From: Streptomyces dangxiongensis
GTDB lineage: Bacteria > Actinomycetota > Actinomycetes > Streptomycetales > Streptomycetaceae
Reading direction: 5' to 3'
NCBI RefSeq assembly: GCF_003675325.1
Contig: NZ_CP033073.1
Coordinates: 5,084,001-5,148,000, forward strand
DNA length: 64,000 nucleotides
Positions 31,656-41,149 of the stretch are shown piece by piece (position 1 is the first letter of the stretch; every line of letters starts with the position of its first letter). Position numbers and translations under genes: made by a program. The notes under the pieces were generated by a model. It did no database searches. It was not told the origin of the DNA and saw only the letters and a list, made by a program, of their open reading frames with translations.

Positions 31656-34307
31656 ATGGATCTCCGACCTCCCCGGCTGCGGGCGCTGCTGCGCGGACCG
31701 CGCCGGCTCCTCGCCGGCGTGGCCGCCGCCGTCGTGCTCGCCGGTGCCGGGACGTGGACGGCGGCCGTCGCCTCCGACGACACCCGGGCCGTGCGCCGCA
31801 GCGACCGGGTCATGGCGGTCGACGGAGTGCGCCTGGACACCTCGTTCTTCACGCCGGCCGGCGTCGGCCGGCACCCCGCCGTCCTGCTCGCACACGGCTT
31901 CGGCGGCAGCAAGGACGACATGCGCCGACAGGCCGAGGACCTCGCCCGCGACGGGTACGCGGTGCTGACCTGGTCCGCGCGCGGCTTCGGCCGGTCCACC
32001 GGGAAGATCGGGCTGAACGACCCCGAGGGCGAGGTCGCCGACGTCTCCCGGCTCCTCGACTGGCTCGCCGGACAGCCCCAGGTCCGGCTCGACGCGCCCG
32101 GCGACCCGCGCGTGGGCGTCGCCGGCGGCTCCTACGGCGGCGCCGTCTCGCTGCTTGCCGCCGGTCACGACCGCCGCGTGGACGCCATCGCCCCGGCCAT
32201 CACCTACTGGAACCTCGCGGACGCCCTGTTCCCGAACGGCGTGTTCAAGAAGCTGTGGACCGGCATCTTCATGAACACCGGCGGCGGCTGCGCGAGATTC
32301 GAACCCGCGCTGTGCCGGATGTACGACCGGGTCGCCGAGTCCGGCACCCCCGACCCGGCCGCCCGCGCCCTGCTGGAGGCACGCTCGCCGTCCGCCGTCG
32401 GCACCCGCGTCAAGGTACCCACCCTGCTGGTGCAGGGGCAGACGGACTCCCTGTTCACCCTCGACCAGGCCGACGCGGCCCAGCGGGCGATCCGGGCGAA
32501 CGGCGCCCCCGTCGACGTCGACTGGATCGCCGGCGGACACGACGGCGGCGACATGGAGACCGGCCGCGTCGAGGCACGCGTGCGTGCGTGGTTCGACCGG
32601 TACCTGAAGGGCGACAGGACCGCCGGCACCGGCCCGGCCTTCCGGATCACCCGCACCGGAGGCGTCGACTCCACCGACGGCACCGCCCAACTGCGCGGCG
32701 CGAGCGCCGGCTCCTACCCCGGCCTGCACGACCACCGGCGCACCCTCGCCCTCACCGGCCGCACCCAGTACGTCACCAACCCGGCCGGCGCCAGCCCGCC
32801 CGGCGTCTCCGCCCTGCCCGGCCTCGGCGGCTCCGGCGGCCTCGCCCAGCTCTCCACGCTCGGCGTCGGCGTCTCCCTGGACTTCCCCGGTCAGTACGCG
32901 CACTTCGACTCGGCACCGCTCACCCGCGACCTGCAGATCACCGGCGCCCCGACCGCCACCGTGCGCGTCACCTCCACCCGTGACGACGCCGTCCTGTTCG
33001 GCAAGGTCTACGACGTCGCCCCCGACGGCACCGGGCAGGTGCTGCCCGCCCAGCTCGTCGCCCCCTTCCGGGTGACCGGCGCCAAGGCCGGCAAGGACGT
33101 CACGGTCACCCTCCCGGCCATCGACCACGAGGTACGCAAGGGCCACCGGCTCCGCCTGGTCCTGGCCTCCACCGATCTCGGCTACGCCTCACCGGCCGCC
33201 CCGGCCACCTACACCGTCTCCCTGAAGGGCGGCCTGAGCGTGCCGACGGCCCCCGCCGTCACCACCGCGGCGGCCCCCCTGCCCGCCTGGGTGTGGTGGC
33301 TGCCCGCGGCCGGCGCGGTCACCGCGCTCGCCCTGCTGCTCACCGCCCGCCGCCGCACCGCGGCCCCCGCACCCGACCCCGAGCTGGCCGACGTCCCGCT
33401 CGTGATCAAGGACCTGCACAAGCGGTACGCCGGCTCCGCCGACCGGTACGCGGTGCGCGAGCTGTCCTTCCGCGTCGAACGCGGCCAGGTGCTCGGCCTG
33501 CTCGGACCCAACGGCGCGGGCAAGACCACCACCCTGCGGATGCTGATGGGCCTGATCGTGCCGGACGACGGCGAGATCCGGGTGTTCGGCCACATCATCC
33601 GGCCCGGCGCCACCGTGCTCTCCCGGGTCGGCGCGTTCGTGGAGGGCGCGGGTTTCCTGCCGCACCTGTCCGGCCGCGAGAACCTGGAGCTGTACTGGCG
33701 GGCCACCGGCCGCCCGTCCGAGGACGCCCACCTGGACGAGGCCCTGGAGATCGCCGGCCTCGGTGACGCCCTCGCCCGCGCGGTGCGCACCTACTCCCAG
33801 GGCATGCGCCAGCGGCTGGCCATCGCCCAGGCCATGCTCGGCCTGCCCGACCTGCTCATCCTGGACGAGCCCACCAACGGCCTCGACCCGCCCCAGATCC
33901 GCGAAATGCGCGAGGTCATGATCCGCTACGCCGCCGCCGGCCGCACCGTGATCGTCTCAAGCCACCTCCTCGCCGAGGTCGAACAGTCCTGCACCCACCT
34001 GGTGGTCATGGACCGCGGGCGGCTCGTGCAGGCCGGCCCGGTCCGCGAGATCACCGGCTCCGGCGACACCCTGCTGGTCGGCACCGCCACGCCCGTGGAG
34101 GAGCCGGTGGTGGAGAAGGTGGCCGCACTGCCCGGCATCGCCTCCGCCGTGCGCGCCGACGACGGGCTGCTGATCCGGCTCGGACCGGACGGCACGGCCG
34201 AGCGGCTGGTCGTGGAGCTGGTCCGGCTGGCGGTGCCGGTCGTCTCGGTCGGCCCCCACCGACGCCTGGAAGACGCCTTCCTCACCCTGATCGGAGGTGC
34301 CGCATGA
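31656..34307 (+). CDS. Secreted-type alpha/beta hydrolase fused to ABC transporter ATPase
   Basis: An 883-residue fusion. Residues 20-38 are a membrane segment. Then comes a CocE/X-Pro-dipeptidyl-peptidase type hydrolase: VLLAHGFGGSKDDMRRQAED, nucleophile S159 in GGSYGG and a candidate histidine in WIAGGHDGGD, with a jelly-roll-like C-terminal domain to about 540. A second hydrophobic segment (PLPAWVWWLPAAGAVTALAL, about 548-567) returns the chain to the cytoplasm, where a full ABC ATPase follows: Walker A GPNGAGKT at about 617, signature YSQGMRQRL at about 712, Walker B LLILDEP at about 734. The topology places the hydrolase outside and the ATPase inside. It overlaps its permease gene by ATGA. 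Substrate unknown. Confidence 0.9.
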   Translation: MDLRPPRLRALLRGPRRLLAGVAAAVVLAGAGTWTAAVASDDTRAVRRSDRVMAVDGVRLDTSFFTPAGVGRHPAVLLAHGFGGSKDDMRRQAEDLARDGYAVLTWSARGFGRSTGKIGLNDPEGEVADVSRLLDWLAGQPQVRLDAPGDPRVGVAGGSYGGAVSLLAAGHDRRVDAIAPAITYWNLADALFPNGVFKKLWTGIFMNTGGGCARFEPALCRMYDRVAESGTPDPAARALLEARSPSAVGTRVKVPTLLVQGQTDSLFTLDQADAAQRAIRANGAPVDVDWIAGGHDGGDMETGRVEARVRAWFDRYLKGDRTAGTGPAFRITRTGGVDSTDGTAQLRGASAGSYPGLHDHRRTLALTGRTQYVTNPAGASPPGVSALPGLGGSGGLAQLSTLGVGVSLDFPGQYAHFDSAPLTRDLQITGAPTATVRVTSTRDDAVLFGKVYDVAPDGTGQVLPAQLVAPFRVTGAKAGKDVTVTLPAIDHEVRKGHRLRLVLASTDLGYASPAAPATYTVSLKGGLSVPTAPAVTTAAAPLPAWVWWLPAAGAVTALALLLTARRRTAAPAPDPELADVPLVIKDLHKRYAGSADRYAVRELSFRVERGQVLGLLGPNGAGKTTTLRMLMGLIVPDDGEIRVFGHIIRPGATVLSRVGAFVEGAGFLPHLSGRENLELYWRATGRPSEDAHLDEALEIAGLGDALARAVRTYSQGMRQRLAIAQAMLGLPDLLILDEPTNGLDPPQIREMREVMIRYAAAGRTVIVSSHLLAEVEQSCTHLVVMDRGRLVQAGPVREITGSGDTLLVGTATPVEEPVVEKVAALPGIASAVRADDGLLIRLGPDGTAERLVVELVRLAVPVVSVGPHRRLEDAFLTLIGGAA

Positions 34308-35158
34308 GCGCGCTCACCGAGGTCGCCCCCGGCTACCGGGCGGGCCGCACCCTGCCGCTGCGCGTGGAGCTGGTCCGCCAGCTCACCCGCCGGCGCACCC
34401 TGGTCATGGGCGCGATCCTGGCCGTACTGCCCCTCGTGCTGCTGATCGCCTTCGCCGTCGGCGGCGACCCGGGCAGCCGGAACAACCAGGTCACGCTGAT
34501 GGACACGGCGACCGCGTCCGGCGCCAACTTCGCCGCCGTGAACCTGTTCGTCTCGGCGGGTTTCCTGCTGGTCATCCCGGTCGCCCTGTTCTGCGGGGAC
34601 ACGGTCGCCTCGGAGGCGAGCTGGTCCTCGCTGCGCTATCTGCTCGCCGCGCCCGTGCCCCGCGCCCGGCTGTTGTGGTCCAAGCTCGTCGTGGCGCTCG
34701 GGCTGAGCCTCGCCGCCATGCTGTTGCTGCCGCTCGTCGCGCTGGCGGCCGGCACGGCCGCCTACGGCTGGGGCCCGCTGGAGATCCCCACGGGCGGTGC
34801 GCTGGACACGGGTACGGCGACCCAGCGGCTCGTGGTGGCCGTGGCGTACATCTTCGTCTCCCAACTGGTCACCGCCGGGCTGGCGTTCTGGCTGTCCACG
34901 AAGACGGACGCCCCGCTCGGCGCGGTCGGCGGCGCGGTGGGCCTGACCATCGTCGGCAACGTCCTGGACGCCGTCACCGCCCTCGGCCACTGGCGGGACT
35001 TCCTGCCCGCGCACTGGCAGTTCGCCTGGGCCGACGCCGTCCAGCCGCACCCCGAGTGGTCCGGGATGATCCAGGGCAGCGCGCTGTCCGTGACGTACGC
35101 GCTCGTGCTGTTCGCCCTGGCCTTCCGGGGCTTCTCCCGCAAGGACGTCGTCTCCTAG
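34304..35158 (+). CDS. ABC transporter permease (ABC-2 type)
   Basis: A 284-residue membrane protein with six hydrophobic segments, for example TLVMGAILAVLPLVLLIAFA and FLLVIPVALFCGDTVASEAS; the motif GDTVASEASWSSLRYLLAAP is typical of ABC-2 permeases. ATG 34304 overlaps the fusion gene stop (ATGA), so the fused ATPase and this permease form the transporter. The 240 bp after the stop (35159-35398) shows no gene. Confidence 0.9.
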   Translation: MSALTEVAPGYRAGRTLPLRVELVRQLTRRRTLVMGAILAVLPLVLLIAFAVGGDPGSRNNQVTLMDTATASGANFAAVNLFVSAGFLLVIPVALFCGDTVASEASWSSLRYLLAAPVPRARLLWSKLVVALGLSLAAMLLLPLVALAAGTAAYGWGPLEIPTGGALDTGTATQRLVVAVAYIFVSQLVTAGLAFWLSTKTDAPLGAVGGAVGLTIVGNVLDAVTALGHWRDFLPAHWQFAWADAVQPHPEWSGMIQGSALSVTYALVLFALAFRGFSRKDVVS

Positions 35159-35398
35159 GGACGGGTGCGCACGCCCCGTCGGCCCTCACCGTGAGAAGCG
35201 GCGCGATCGAGTGATTACCGGGTGGTCCCGTTCTGCGGCCTCCCGTTGTGTCCGTCCCTCGTTCCGTGCCCCGACTGTCCACGCCGTGCTCACACGATCA
35301 GGCCGTCATGGGGACGTGAACGGCGAGGCAGGGCCGCCTCCCGCCGGTAGCGCGCCGGGTGCCGGGCCCGGGCCCGGCACCCCGCCGTGCGGCACCGG

Positions 35399-36655
35399 TC
35401 AGCGCCCCACCGCCTCCGGCACGGTGTGACGCTGGCCGGCCCGGACGTCCCGGTCCGCCGGACCCGTGCGCAGCCGCCGTCGTACCCCGCGCACCAGCGT
35501 GCCCGCCGTGAACGTCGCGCCGTGCACGAACCGCATCGCCGGGCCGAAGCCCGCGGCCGTGACCAGACCGGCCAGGAACAGACCGGGGTACGACGACTCG
35601 AACTCCAGCCCCACCTCCGGTGCCCCGTCGGCGCCCGTCACCAGCAGCGCGCCCAGATCGGGGGAGAGCAGCCGCAGCCGGTCGAGGCCGGCCCGGAACC
35701 CGGTCGCGGCGATCACATGCTCCGTCTCCAGCACGGCCGGAGCGCCCCGCCGGGCCGCGGTCTCCAGCCGCAGCCCGCCCGGCACCTCACGGACCCGCAC
35801 CACCTCCCGGCCCGGCAGCACCTCCACCTGCCGCTCCACCCGCTCCCGCACCCACCAGGCACCGGCCGGGCCCAGCGCGTCGGTCGCGATCCGGGTCCGG
35901 GTGCGCTCCGGCAGCCGCCGGTACAGGCCGGGCCGCTCGGCGTAGAACCAGTTCCGCCAGCCGGGGCCGAGTCCGCTGTGCGGGGAGCGGGCCGAACGCC
36001 ACCAGGGGCGCTCCCAAGGCGGCGGCACGTCGTTCCAGCACAGCCGGTCCGCGCGGGCCAGCACCCGGACCCGGGTGCCCTGCTCGGCGAGGAGCGCGGC
36101 CGTCTCCAGGGCCGCCTGGCCACCGCCGATCACGGTGACGTCCTGGCCGCGGAAACGGTCGAGCGAGCCGTGGTGGCTGCTGTGCGAGACCAGGGTCGGC
36201 GGCAGGCCGTGCAGGGCGGCCGGGATCTCGGTGAACGGCAGCACGCCCACGGCCAGGGCGACGGTCCGCGCGGTGAGTGTCTCCCCGTCCTCGGTGACGG
36301 CTTCGAAGCCGCCGGCGCACGGCGTCACCCGGGTCACGATCCGTTCGTCGACCCGGGGGACGGCGTTGCGGGCGAACCACACGCCGTATTCGGTGAACAT
36401 CTCCAGCGGGATCGGCTCGGCGTGCCGGGCCGTGATGCCGCGGAAGGCGCAGAACACGTCCAGCCGCCAGCGGCCGTCGGGGTCGGACAGGTTGGACGCC
36501 CACGGCTCCGACTTCAGGAACATGCCGCGCGGCATGTGATCACGCCAGGTCTCCATGGGCCGCCCGAGGACGCAGACGTCCAGCCCGGCCGCCGCGGCGT
36601 GCGACGCGATGGACAGGCCGTACGGGCCGGCGCCCACCACCAACAGGTCATACAT
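35399..36655 (-). CDS. FAD/NAD(P)-dependent monooxygenase-like oxidoreductase
   Basis: A 418-residue flavoprotein of the lysine/ornithine N-monooxygenase or FMO-like group. The N-terminal FAD motif is VVGAGPYGLSIASHA, a second dinucleotide motif is VIGGGQAALETAALL near residue 180, and ATGFRAGLDRL near 325 matches the ATGY/F motif of these enzymes. The start shares one base with the stop of the upstream ATP-grasp gene (TGATG), so the two are co-translated. The substrate may be the product of the ATP-grasp enzyme; this is inference. Confidence 0.85.
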   Translation of the reverse strand: MYDLLVVGAGPYGLSIASHAAAAGLDVCVLGRPMETWRDHMPRGMFLKSEPWASNLSDPDGRWRLDVFCAFRGITARHAEPIPLEMFTEYGVWFARNAVPRVDERIVTRVTPCAGGFEAVTEDGETLTARTVALAVGVLPFTEIPAALHGLPPTLVSHSSHHGSLDRFRGQDVTVIGGGQAALETAALLAEQGTRVRVLARADRLCWNDVPPPWERPWWRSARSPHSGLGPGWRNWFYAERPGLYRRLPERTRTRIATDALGPAGAWWVRERVERQVEVLPGREVVRVREVPGGLRLETAARRGAPAVLETEHVIAATGFRAGLDRLRLLSPDLGALLVTGADGAPEVGLEFESSYPGLFLAGLVTAAGFGPAMRFVHGATFTAGTLVRGVRRRLRTGPADRDVRAGQRHTVPEAVGR

Positions 36656-37944
36656 CAGCAGCTACTCGCTTTCTCGTCGTCGGTCAGGGTGTGGGGGAGG
36701 TCCTGGGCGTTCACCCGGAGGGCCGTGCCGGGCCGGGGCCGCGGCGCGGGCGGTGCCGCCCGTCTCGCGCGAAGGGGCAGGCGTCCGGCGAGCCGGCCCG
36801 TCACGTGCCGGGCCCACAGCGCCCACATCGCCAGGCCGGGCGCCGGGTCGTCCGGGGCGTACCAGGCCAGTTCGCGGCCCAGGGGCGCGGGGCGCAGCGC
36901 GGTCAGCGGCGCGTAGTTCTCCACCACGAACTCCCGGCCGGGCAGCGGCACCCCGGCCGGCAGCGGACGGTGTGTCAGGTCCAGGTGCAGGGCGCGTACG
37001 ACGTCCAGGCCGGCGCTGTCGGTGAACAGCCGGAACTGTGCGCCGGGGCGGGGGTTGAAGTCCAGCAGGTGGTAGCGGCCGGTGTGGCCGCAGCGGCGGA
37101 AGTCCAGGTCGAAGATGCCCCGGTAGCCCAGTTCGCCGGTGAGCCGTTCGGCCAGCGCCCGTACCTCGGGGTCCGGCGTCCACCGGCCGGCCGCGGTCAG
37201 GCCCGCCCCGCGCGGCCACGCCAGCTCTTTGCGTCCGGACCCGCCGGCACGCAGGACACCGGCGTGGTCGGCGTACCCGTGGAAGAACCAGTCGCGGCCC
37301 GGGCCGGGCGGGAGGTAGGCCTGCAACAGCAGCGGACTGCCCGCCTCGCCGGTGCGCAGGTACAGCTCCCGCGCCTCCCGCGCCGAGCGCAGCAGCACGG
37401 TCGAGCGGAGCCCGCTGCCGGCCGGCACCAGCCAGGGCCGGCTCCATTTGGCCACCACCGGCAGGCCCAGCCGCCGGGTGGCCGCCGCCGCGTCCTCGGC
37501 GCTGTCCGGGACCAGGGTCACCGGGTGCGGGACACCGGTGGCGGCGCACATGCCGGCCAGTTGCGCCTTGTCCGCCACCCGCCCGGGCAGGGTGCCGGGC
37601 TGCCGCGGCAGCAGGTAGGCGGGTGCCAGGTCCTCCCGCAGCAGGCCGGCCGCGATGGCGCCGGCGTCGTCCATCGGGATCAGCACGGCCGGGCGGGCGA
37701 CGAGGGTCGCGACCCGGTGCAGCACGGCGGCGATCTCACGGGTGGACGCGCCGGGCGCCGGTGGCGGATGCAGTTGCCGTACAAAGCGCGACACGTGCAC
37801 CGGGCTTGCCGTGGAGTCGGCGACGACGTGCACCTCCACCCCGGCCCTGCCGAGCGAGCGCACGGCACCCAGGGTGCCGTGGTGAAAGGGATTCCGGTCG
37901 ATCCGCAGCAGCACCGCGGGGACCCGGATGTCCAGTAGCGACAC
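36655..37944 (-). CDS. ATP-grasp carboxylate-amine ligase-like protein
   Basis: About 429 residues of ATP-grasp type, which activate a carboxylate with ATP and join it to an amine or thiol. Landmarks are IPMDDAGAIAAGLLREDL, the ATP-lid lysine in LPVVAKWSRPW, and the metal-binding region GYRGIFDLDFRR then YHLLDFNPRPGAQFRLF. The GTG at 37944 (VSLLDIRVPAVLL) has AAGGAA upstream; the longer open frame to 38442 crosses the divergent glycosidase gene and is a shadow. ATP-grasp genes of this type are common in surface polysaccharide loci. It is coupled to the monooxygenase gene. Confidence 0.83.
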   Translation of the reverse strand: MSLLDIRVPAVLLRIDRNPFHHGTLGAVRSLGRAGVEVHVVADSTASPVHVSRFVRQLHPPPAPGASTREIAAVLHRVATLVARPAVLIPMDDAGAIAAGLLREDLAPAYLLPRQPGTLPGRVADKAQLAGMCAATGVPHPVTLVPDSAEDAAAATRRLGLPVVAKWSRPWLVPAGSGLRSTVLLRSAREARELYLRTGEAGSPLLLQAYLPPGPGRDWFFHGYADHAGVLRAGGSGRKELAWPRGAGLTAAGRWTPDPEVRALAERLTGELGYRGIFDLDFRRCGHTGRYHLLDFNPRPGAQFRLFTDSAGLDVVRALHLDLTHRPLPAGVPLPGREFVVENYAPLTALRPAPLGRELAWYAPDDPAPGLAMWALWARHVTGRLAGRLPLRARRAAPPAPRPRPGTALRVNAQDLPHTLTDDEKASSC

Positions 37945-38098
37945 GGGCGATTCCTTTTTCTCTGGTCCGTTCGTCCGTGCGGGGGTTCGGGCCACCTGAA
38001 AGCCGTAACCGCACTGGCGAAATCCGGATAAATATGACTGTGTGTCAATAGCGGGAAATAGACGGCGGAGACGCGGTCGAGCGGAAAGAGGGGCAGGC

Positions 38099-39370
38099 AT
38101 GGCTCTACAGCAGCGACGGGACCGCTCCCGGCGGCTGACCGTGGTCGCGGCGGCGGTCGCCGCGACGGTCGTCCTGGCGACCGGACCCGGGTCCGCGGCG
38201 GGGGCGGCGTGGGCCGCCGGCCCTCCCGCGCCCGCCCCGACGGCACCGGCACCGGCGACCCCACCGGCCATCCCGCTCGCACCGGCGGCCTCGCAGGCCA
38301 CCCCGGCGGGGCCGGCCGTCCCGGTACCGGTGAGGGCGGTCCCGCCGTTCGGGGCCTTCCTGGACTCCGGGGCCCGCGGGGTCGCCCGGATGGCCGAGCT
38401 GAGCCACTGGCTCGGCGGGACCGAGCTGAGGGTCGCCCACACCTATCTGCCCGGCGGCCGCTGGCGGGACATCGAGGGCCCACCCGGCTTCCTGGACGTC
38501 TGGGCGCACTGGCGGCGCGAGAAGGCCGACCGCACCCTCGTGCTCAACGTGCCGATGCAGGAGCGCAACGAGGAGAACGTCCCCGACTCCGAGGTGCGGC
38601 GGCTGCTGGGGCAGGCCGCGGCCGGCGCGTTCGACCGTCACTTCAGGGCCCTGGCCGAAAAGCTGGTGCAGCTCAAGGTGCCGGACACGGTCATCGTGCT
38701 CGGCTGGGAGATGAACGGCACCACCTACACCCATCGCTGCGGACCGGACCCCGACGCCTGGAAGACGTACTGGAACAGGATCGTCACCACCATGCGCGCG
38801 GTGCCGGGCCAGGCGTTCCGGTTCGACTTCACGCCGAGCCGCGGCCGGGACGCCGTGCCCTGGACCGAGTGCTACCCGGGGGACGACACGGTCGACATCA
38901 TCGGCATGGATTCCTACGACCAGCCGAGTGGATTGTCGTTCGACCAACAGGTGAAAGAGCCCCTCGGTCTCCAGCAGCACGTGGAATTCGCGAAATCCCA
39001 CGGCAAGCCCATCTCCTATCCGGAATGGGGCCTGTTCCGCAACGGTGACAACGCCGAGTACATGCGGCGCATGCTCGCCTGGTTCGACGAACACCGGCCG
39101 CTGTACAACACGCTGACCGACTACTGCCCGCACGGTGTGTGGCAGTGCTCGGGCAACCCCCGCTCGTCGCGGATCTACCGGACCACCCTGTACGGCCGCA
39201 CCGACCAGCCGGTCCCGGCGCCCACACCGACCCCGACCCCCGTCCCCGAGCCCACGCCCACCACGAAGCCCCCGGCCCACTGCTCGCCGCTGGACCTCGG
39301 CGACTGGGTCGAGTACTGGCTCGGCGGAAAGCTCTGCATCCGCCTCGACTGGTGGTCGCGGAGCCGCTAG
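38099..39370 (+). CDS. Secreted GH26-like glycoside hydrolase
   Basis: A 423-residue exported enzyme: Arg-rich N-terminus and signal peptide to about 40 (AWA), Pro/Ala linker, then a TIM-barrel domain beginning FGAFLDSGARGVARMAELSH. The predicted acid/base is E204 in LGWEMNG and the nucleophile E309 in YPEWG, the two-glutamate arrangement of clan GH-A, closest to GH26. A Pro/Thr linker leads to a small C-terminal Cys-containing module (HCSPLDLGDWVEYWLGGKLC). It is divergent from the ATP-grasp gene and convergent with the polysaccharide operon, with which it shares a CTAG stop. It may trim the polymer made by the operon. Confidence 0.85.
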   Translation: MALQQRRDRSRRLTVVAAAVAATVVLATGPGSAAGAAWAAGPPAPAPTAPAPATPPAIPLAPAASQATPAGPAVPVPVRAVPPFGAFLDSGARGVARMAELSHWLGGTELRVAHTYLPGGRWRDIEGPPGFLDVWAHWRREKADRTLVLNVPMQERNEENVPDSEVRRLLGQAAAGAFDRHFRALAEKLVQLKVPDTVIVLGWEMNGTTYTHRCGPDPDAWKTYWNRIVTTMRAVPGQAFRFDFTPSRGRDAVPWTECYPGDDTVDIIGMDSYDQPSGLSFDQQVKEPLGLQQHVEFAKSHGKPISYPEWGLFRNGDNAEYMRRMLAWFDEHRPLYNTLTDYCPHGVWQCSGNPRSSRIYRTTLYGRTDQPVPAPTPTPTPVPEPTPTTKPPAHCSPLDLGDWVEYWLGGKLCIRLDWWSRSR

Positions 39371-40450
39371 CCCTGCTCGTGTGCCCGCCATCGGTGCAGC
39401 ACCTCCCTGCTCCGCTGCCGGGCGGTCGCGTCGCACAGCGCGGCCGTCAGCAGCGGGGCGGTGCGCCGCCGGGCCATGAGGAACCGCTGGTTGACGACCC
39501 GTTCGGGCCGCCAGTGGCGCTTGTACGGCTCGTCGCCGCGCAGCAGGCTCAGCGTGCCGGCCGGGCCACTGCCGCAGTACTCGGCGGACGCGTCCAGCAG
39601 CATCACCGCCACGTCCGCCTTCCGCTGCCTGAGGCTGGGATGGGCGCCGTAGAGGTAGCCGCCGGTCAGGCTGCGCGAGAGCAGGGTCAGGTCGACGGCC
39701 ACCACCTCGTCGCCGATCCGGAACTCGGTGACCACCGCGTTGCCCGAGCGCACCATCGGGCCCACCGCGCGCACCAGATGCTCCCGGAACCGGGGCCGCA
39801 GATGCTCGCCGGTCACCTTCCGCCCCTGCCACTGGAGCCGGTGCAGATCCAGCAGGAGGCCGAGCGTCGCCTCCACCTCCTCCGGGCCCACGGCCCGCCG
39901 CCGCACCCCCAGCGCGGCCAGCTTGCGTAGCTGGGCCCGCGCCCGCTGGCCGGACTTGGCCGACGGCAGCCGGGCGATCAGCTCGCCCATGGGGCACGGC
40001 GGGCAGCTCCAGGCACAGCGAGTCGCGGACCACGCGGCGCGGCCCGCTCCAGCGGTCGTACACCCGCTCGACCGCGCCGCCCGGGCGCACCTCACGGAAG
40101 TCGACCAGCGCCGTGCGCGCCGCGTCCGCGAGCGCCTCGGTGAGCGCGCCGGCGGCCCGCCCGTCGTCGGTGTCGTCCAGCAGGACGTCCGCGTAGTCGG
40201 AGATCGCCCCGCCGAGCGGCACCAGCGTGGGCAGCGGCCGGCTGACCAGCATCAGCGGCGCGGCGGCCACCAGGTCGCGGCCGGCCCGCACCACCAGCAG
40301 CCGGAGCCGGCCGGGCCGGCCGTACGACAGCCACCACGAGTGCAGCCAGGCATGGGTCTGGAACGGGGTCGCGGCGGTGCACCGCTCGTGCAATCGCCCC
40401 CAGGCCGGGGTCATGGCCGCGAAGGCGGCCTCGTCGGTGACGACCTCCAC
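39367..40450 (-). pseudogene. GNAT/BioF2-like (CelD-type) acyltransferase, apparent frameshift
   Basis: The N-terminal 150 residues (from VEVVTDEAAFAAMTPAWGRL, with TPFQTHAWLHSWWLSYG) and the C-terminal 210 residues (GELIARLPSAKSGQRARAQL, later GYLYGAHPSLRQRKADVAVM) belong to one CelD/BioF2 acetyltransferase but lie in two frames. The break is at 39991-39994, GGGG on the plus strand (CCCC in the gene), where one base too many is present. Members act in exopolysaccharide synthesis, probably N-acylating sugars. It is the last gene of the minus-strand polysaccharide operon. If the extra base is an assembly error this is an intact 360-residue CDS. The stop overlaps the glycosidase stop. Confidence 0.8.
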
Positions 40451-40492
40451 CGTGAGGGACGGTGGACGCGGTGCGCGCCGTGTACGTCGCGG

Positions 40493-41149
40493 TCACAGCT
40501 TGCCGTGCGCGTCGGCGGCGACGGCCGGGCCGGGCACCGAGGCCGGGCGCACCGTCTCGTCCTCCGGCCGGCGGCCCGGCCGGACCAGCAGCGCCAGGGC
40601 GCCGAGCAGCCCGCCCGCGCTCGCCCCGACCAGCCCGGTCACCCCGGCGGAGGCCGAGCCCGGCTCGGCCGGCGTCACCGCCCGGGAGAACTGCAGGAGC
40701 CCGACGTGCGTGCCGGCCTTGTCGGTGTCGGCGTGCCGGATGAGGGCGTGGGCGACAGCGTTGGCCATGTCGGCGGCCTGGGACGGGCGGCCGGAGACGG
40801 CGGAGACGGCCACCATGGGGGCGTCCGGCGACGTCGAGGTGCGCACGCTGTCGCGCAGGGTCCTCGCCGGCACCCCGGCCTCCACCTGCGCGTCGCCGAT
40901 GACCGCGAGCTGGGTGGCGACCCGGCCGTAGGCCTGGGCGAAACCGAGTGCGGTGGCGGTGTCGGACCGTTCCGTGGGAACGGCGATGACATAGCTGGTC
41001 GCCGTGTACTCCGGGGTCTTCAGCACCCCGTACCCGCTGCCCAGCAGTCCGCCCGCGAGGACACCGGCCGCCACGAGCGCCCAGGACGGCAGCGCGCGGG
41101 CGCGGGACAGACGGGAAGAGCGGTGGTGCCGGGTGTGGTTGTCGGTCAT
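40493..41149 (-). CDS. Polysaccharide chain-length determinant (Wzz)-like membrane protein
   Basis: A 218-residue protein with an N-terminal membrane segment (LPSWALVAAGVLAGGLLGSG), an extracytoplasmic stretch starting KTPEYTATSYVIAV, and a C-terminal membrane segment (GLVGASAGGLLGALALLV) after the Pro-rich VTPAEPGSASAG. This two-TM layout and the YTATSYV beta motif are typical of Wzz co-polymerases without a kinase domain. ATG 41149 overlaps the upstream glycosyltransferase stop (ATGA). It would set polymer length for the Wzy-type ligase in the operon. Confidence 0.8.
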   Translation of the reverse strand: MTDNHTRHHRSSRLSRARALPSWALVAAGVLAGGLLGSGYGVLKTPEYTATSYVIAVPTERSDTATALGFAQAYGRVATQLAVIGDAQVEAGVPARTLRDSVRTSTSPDAPMVAVSAVSGRPSQAADMANAVAHALIRHADTDKAGTHVGLLQFSRAVTPAEPGSASAGVTGLVGASAGGLLGALALLVRPGRRPEDETVRPASVPGPAVAADAHGKL

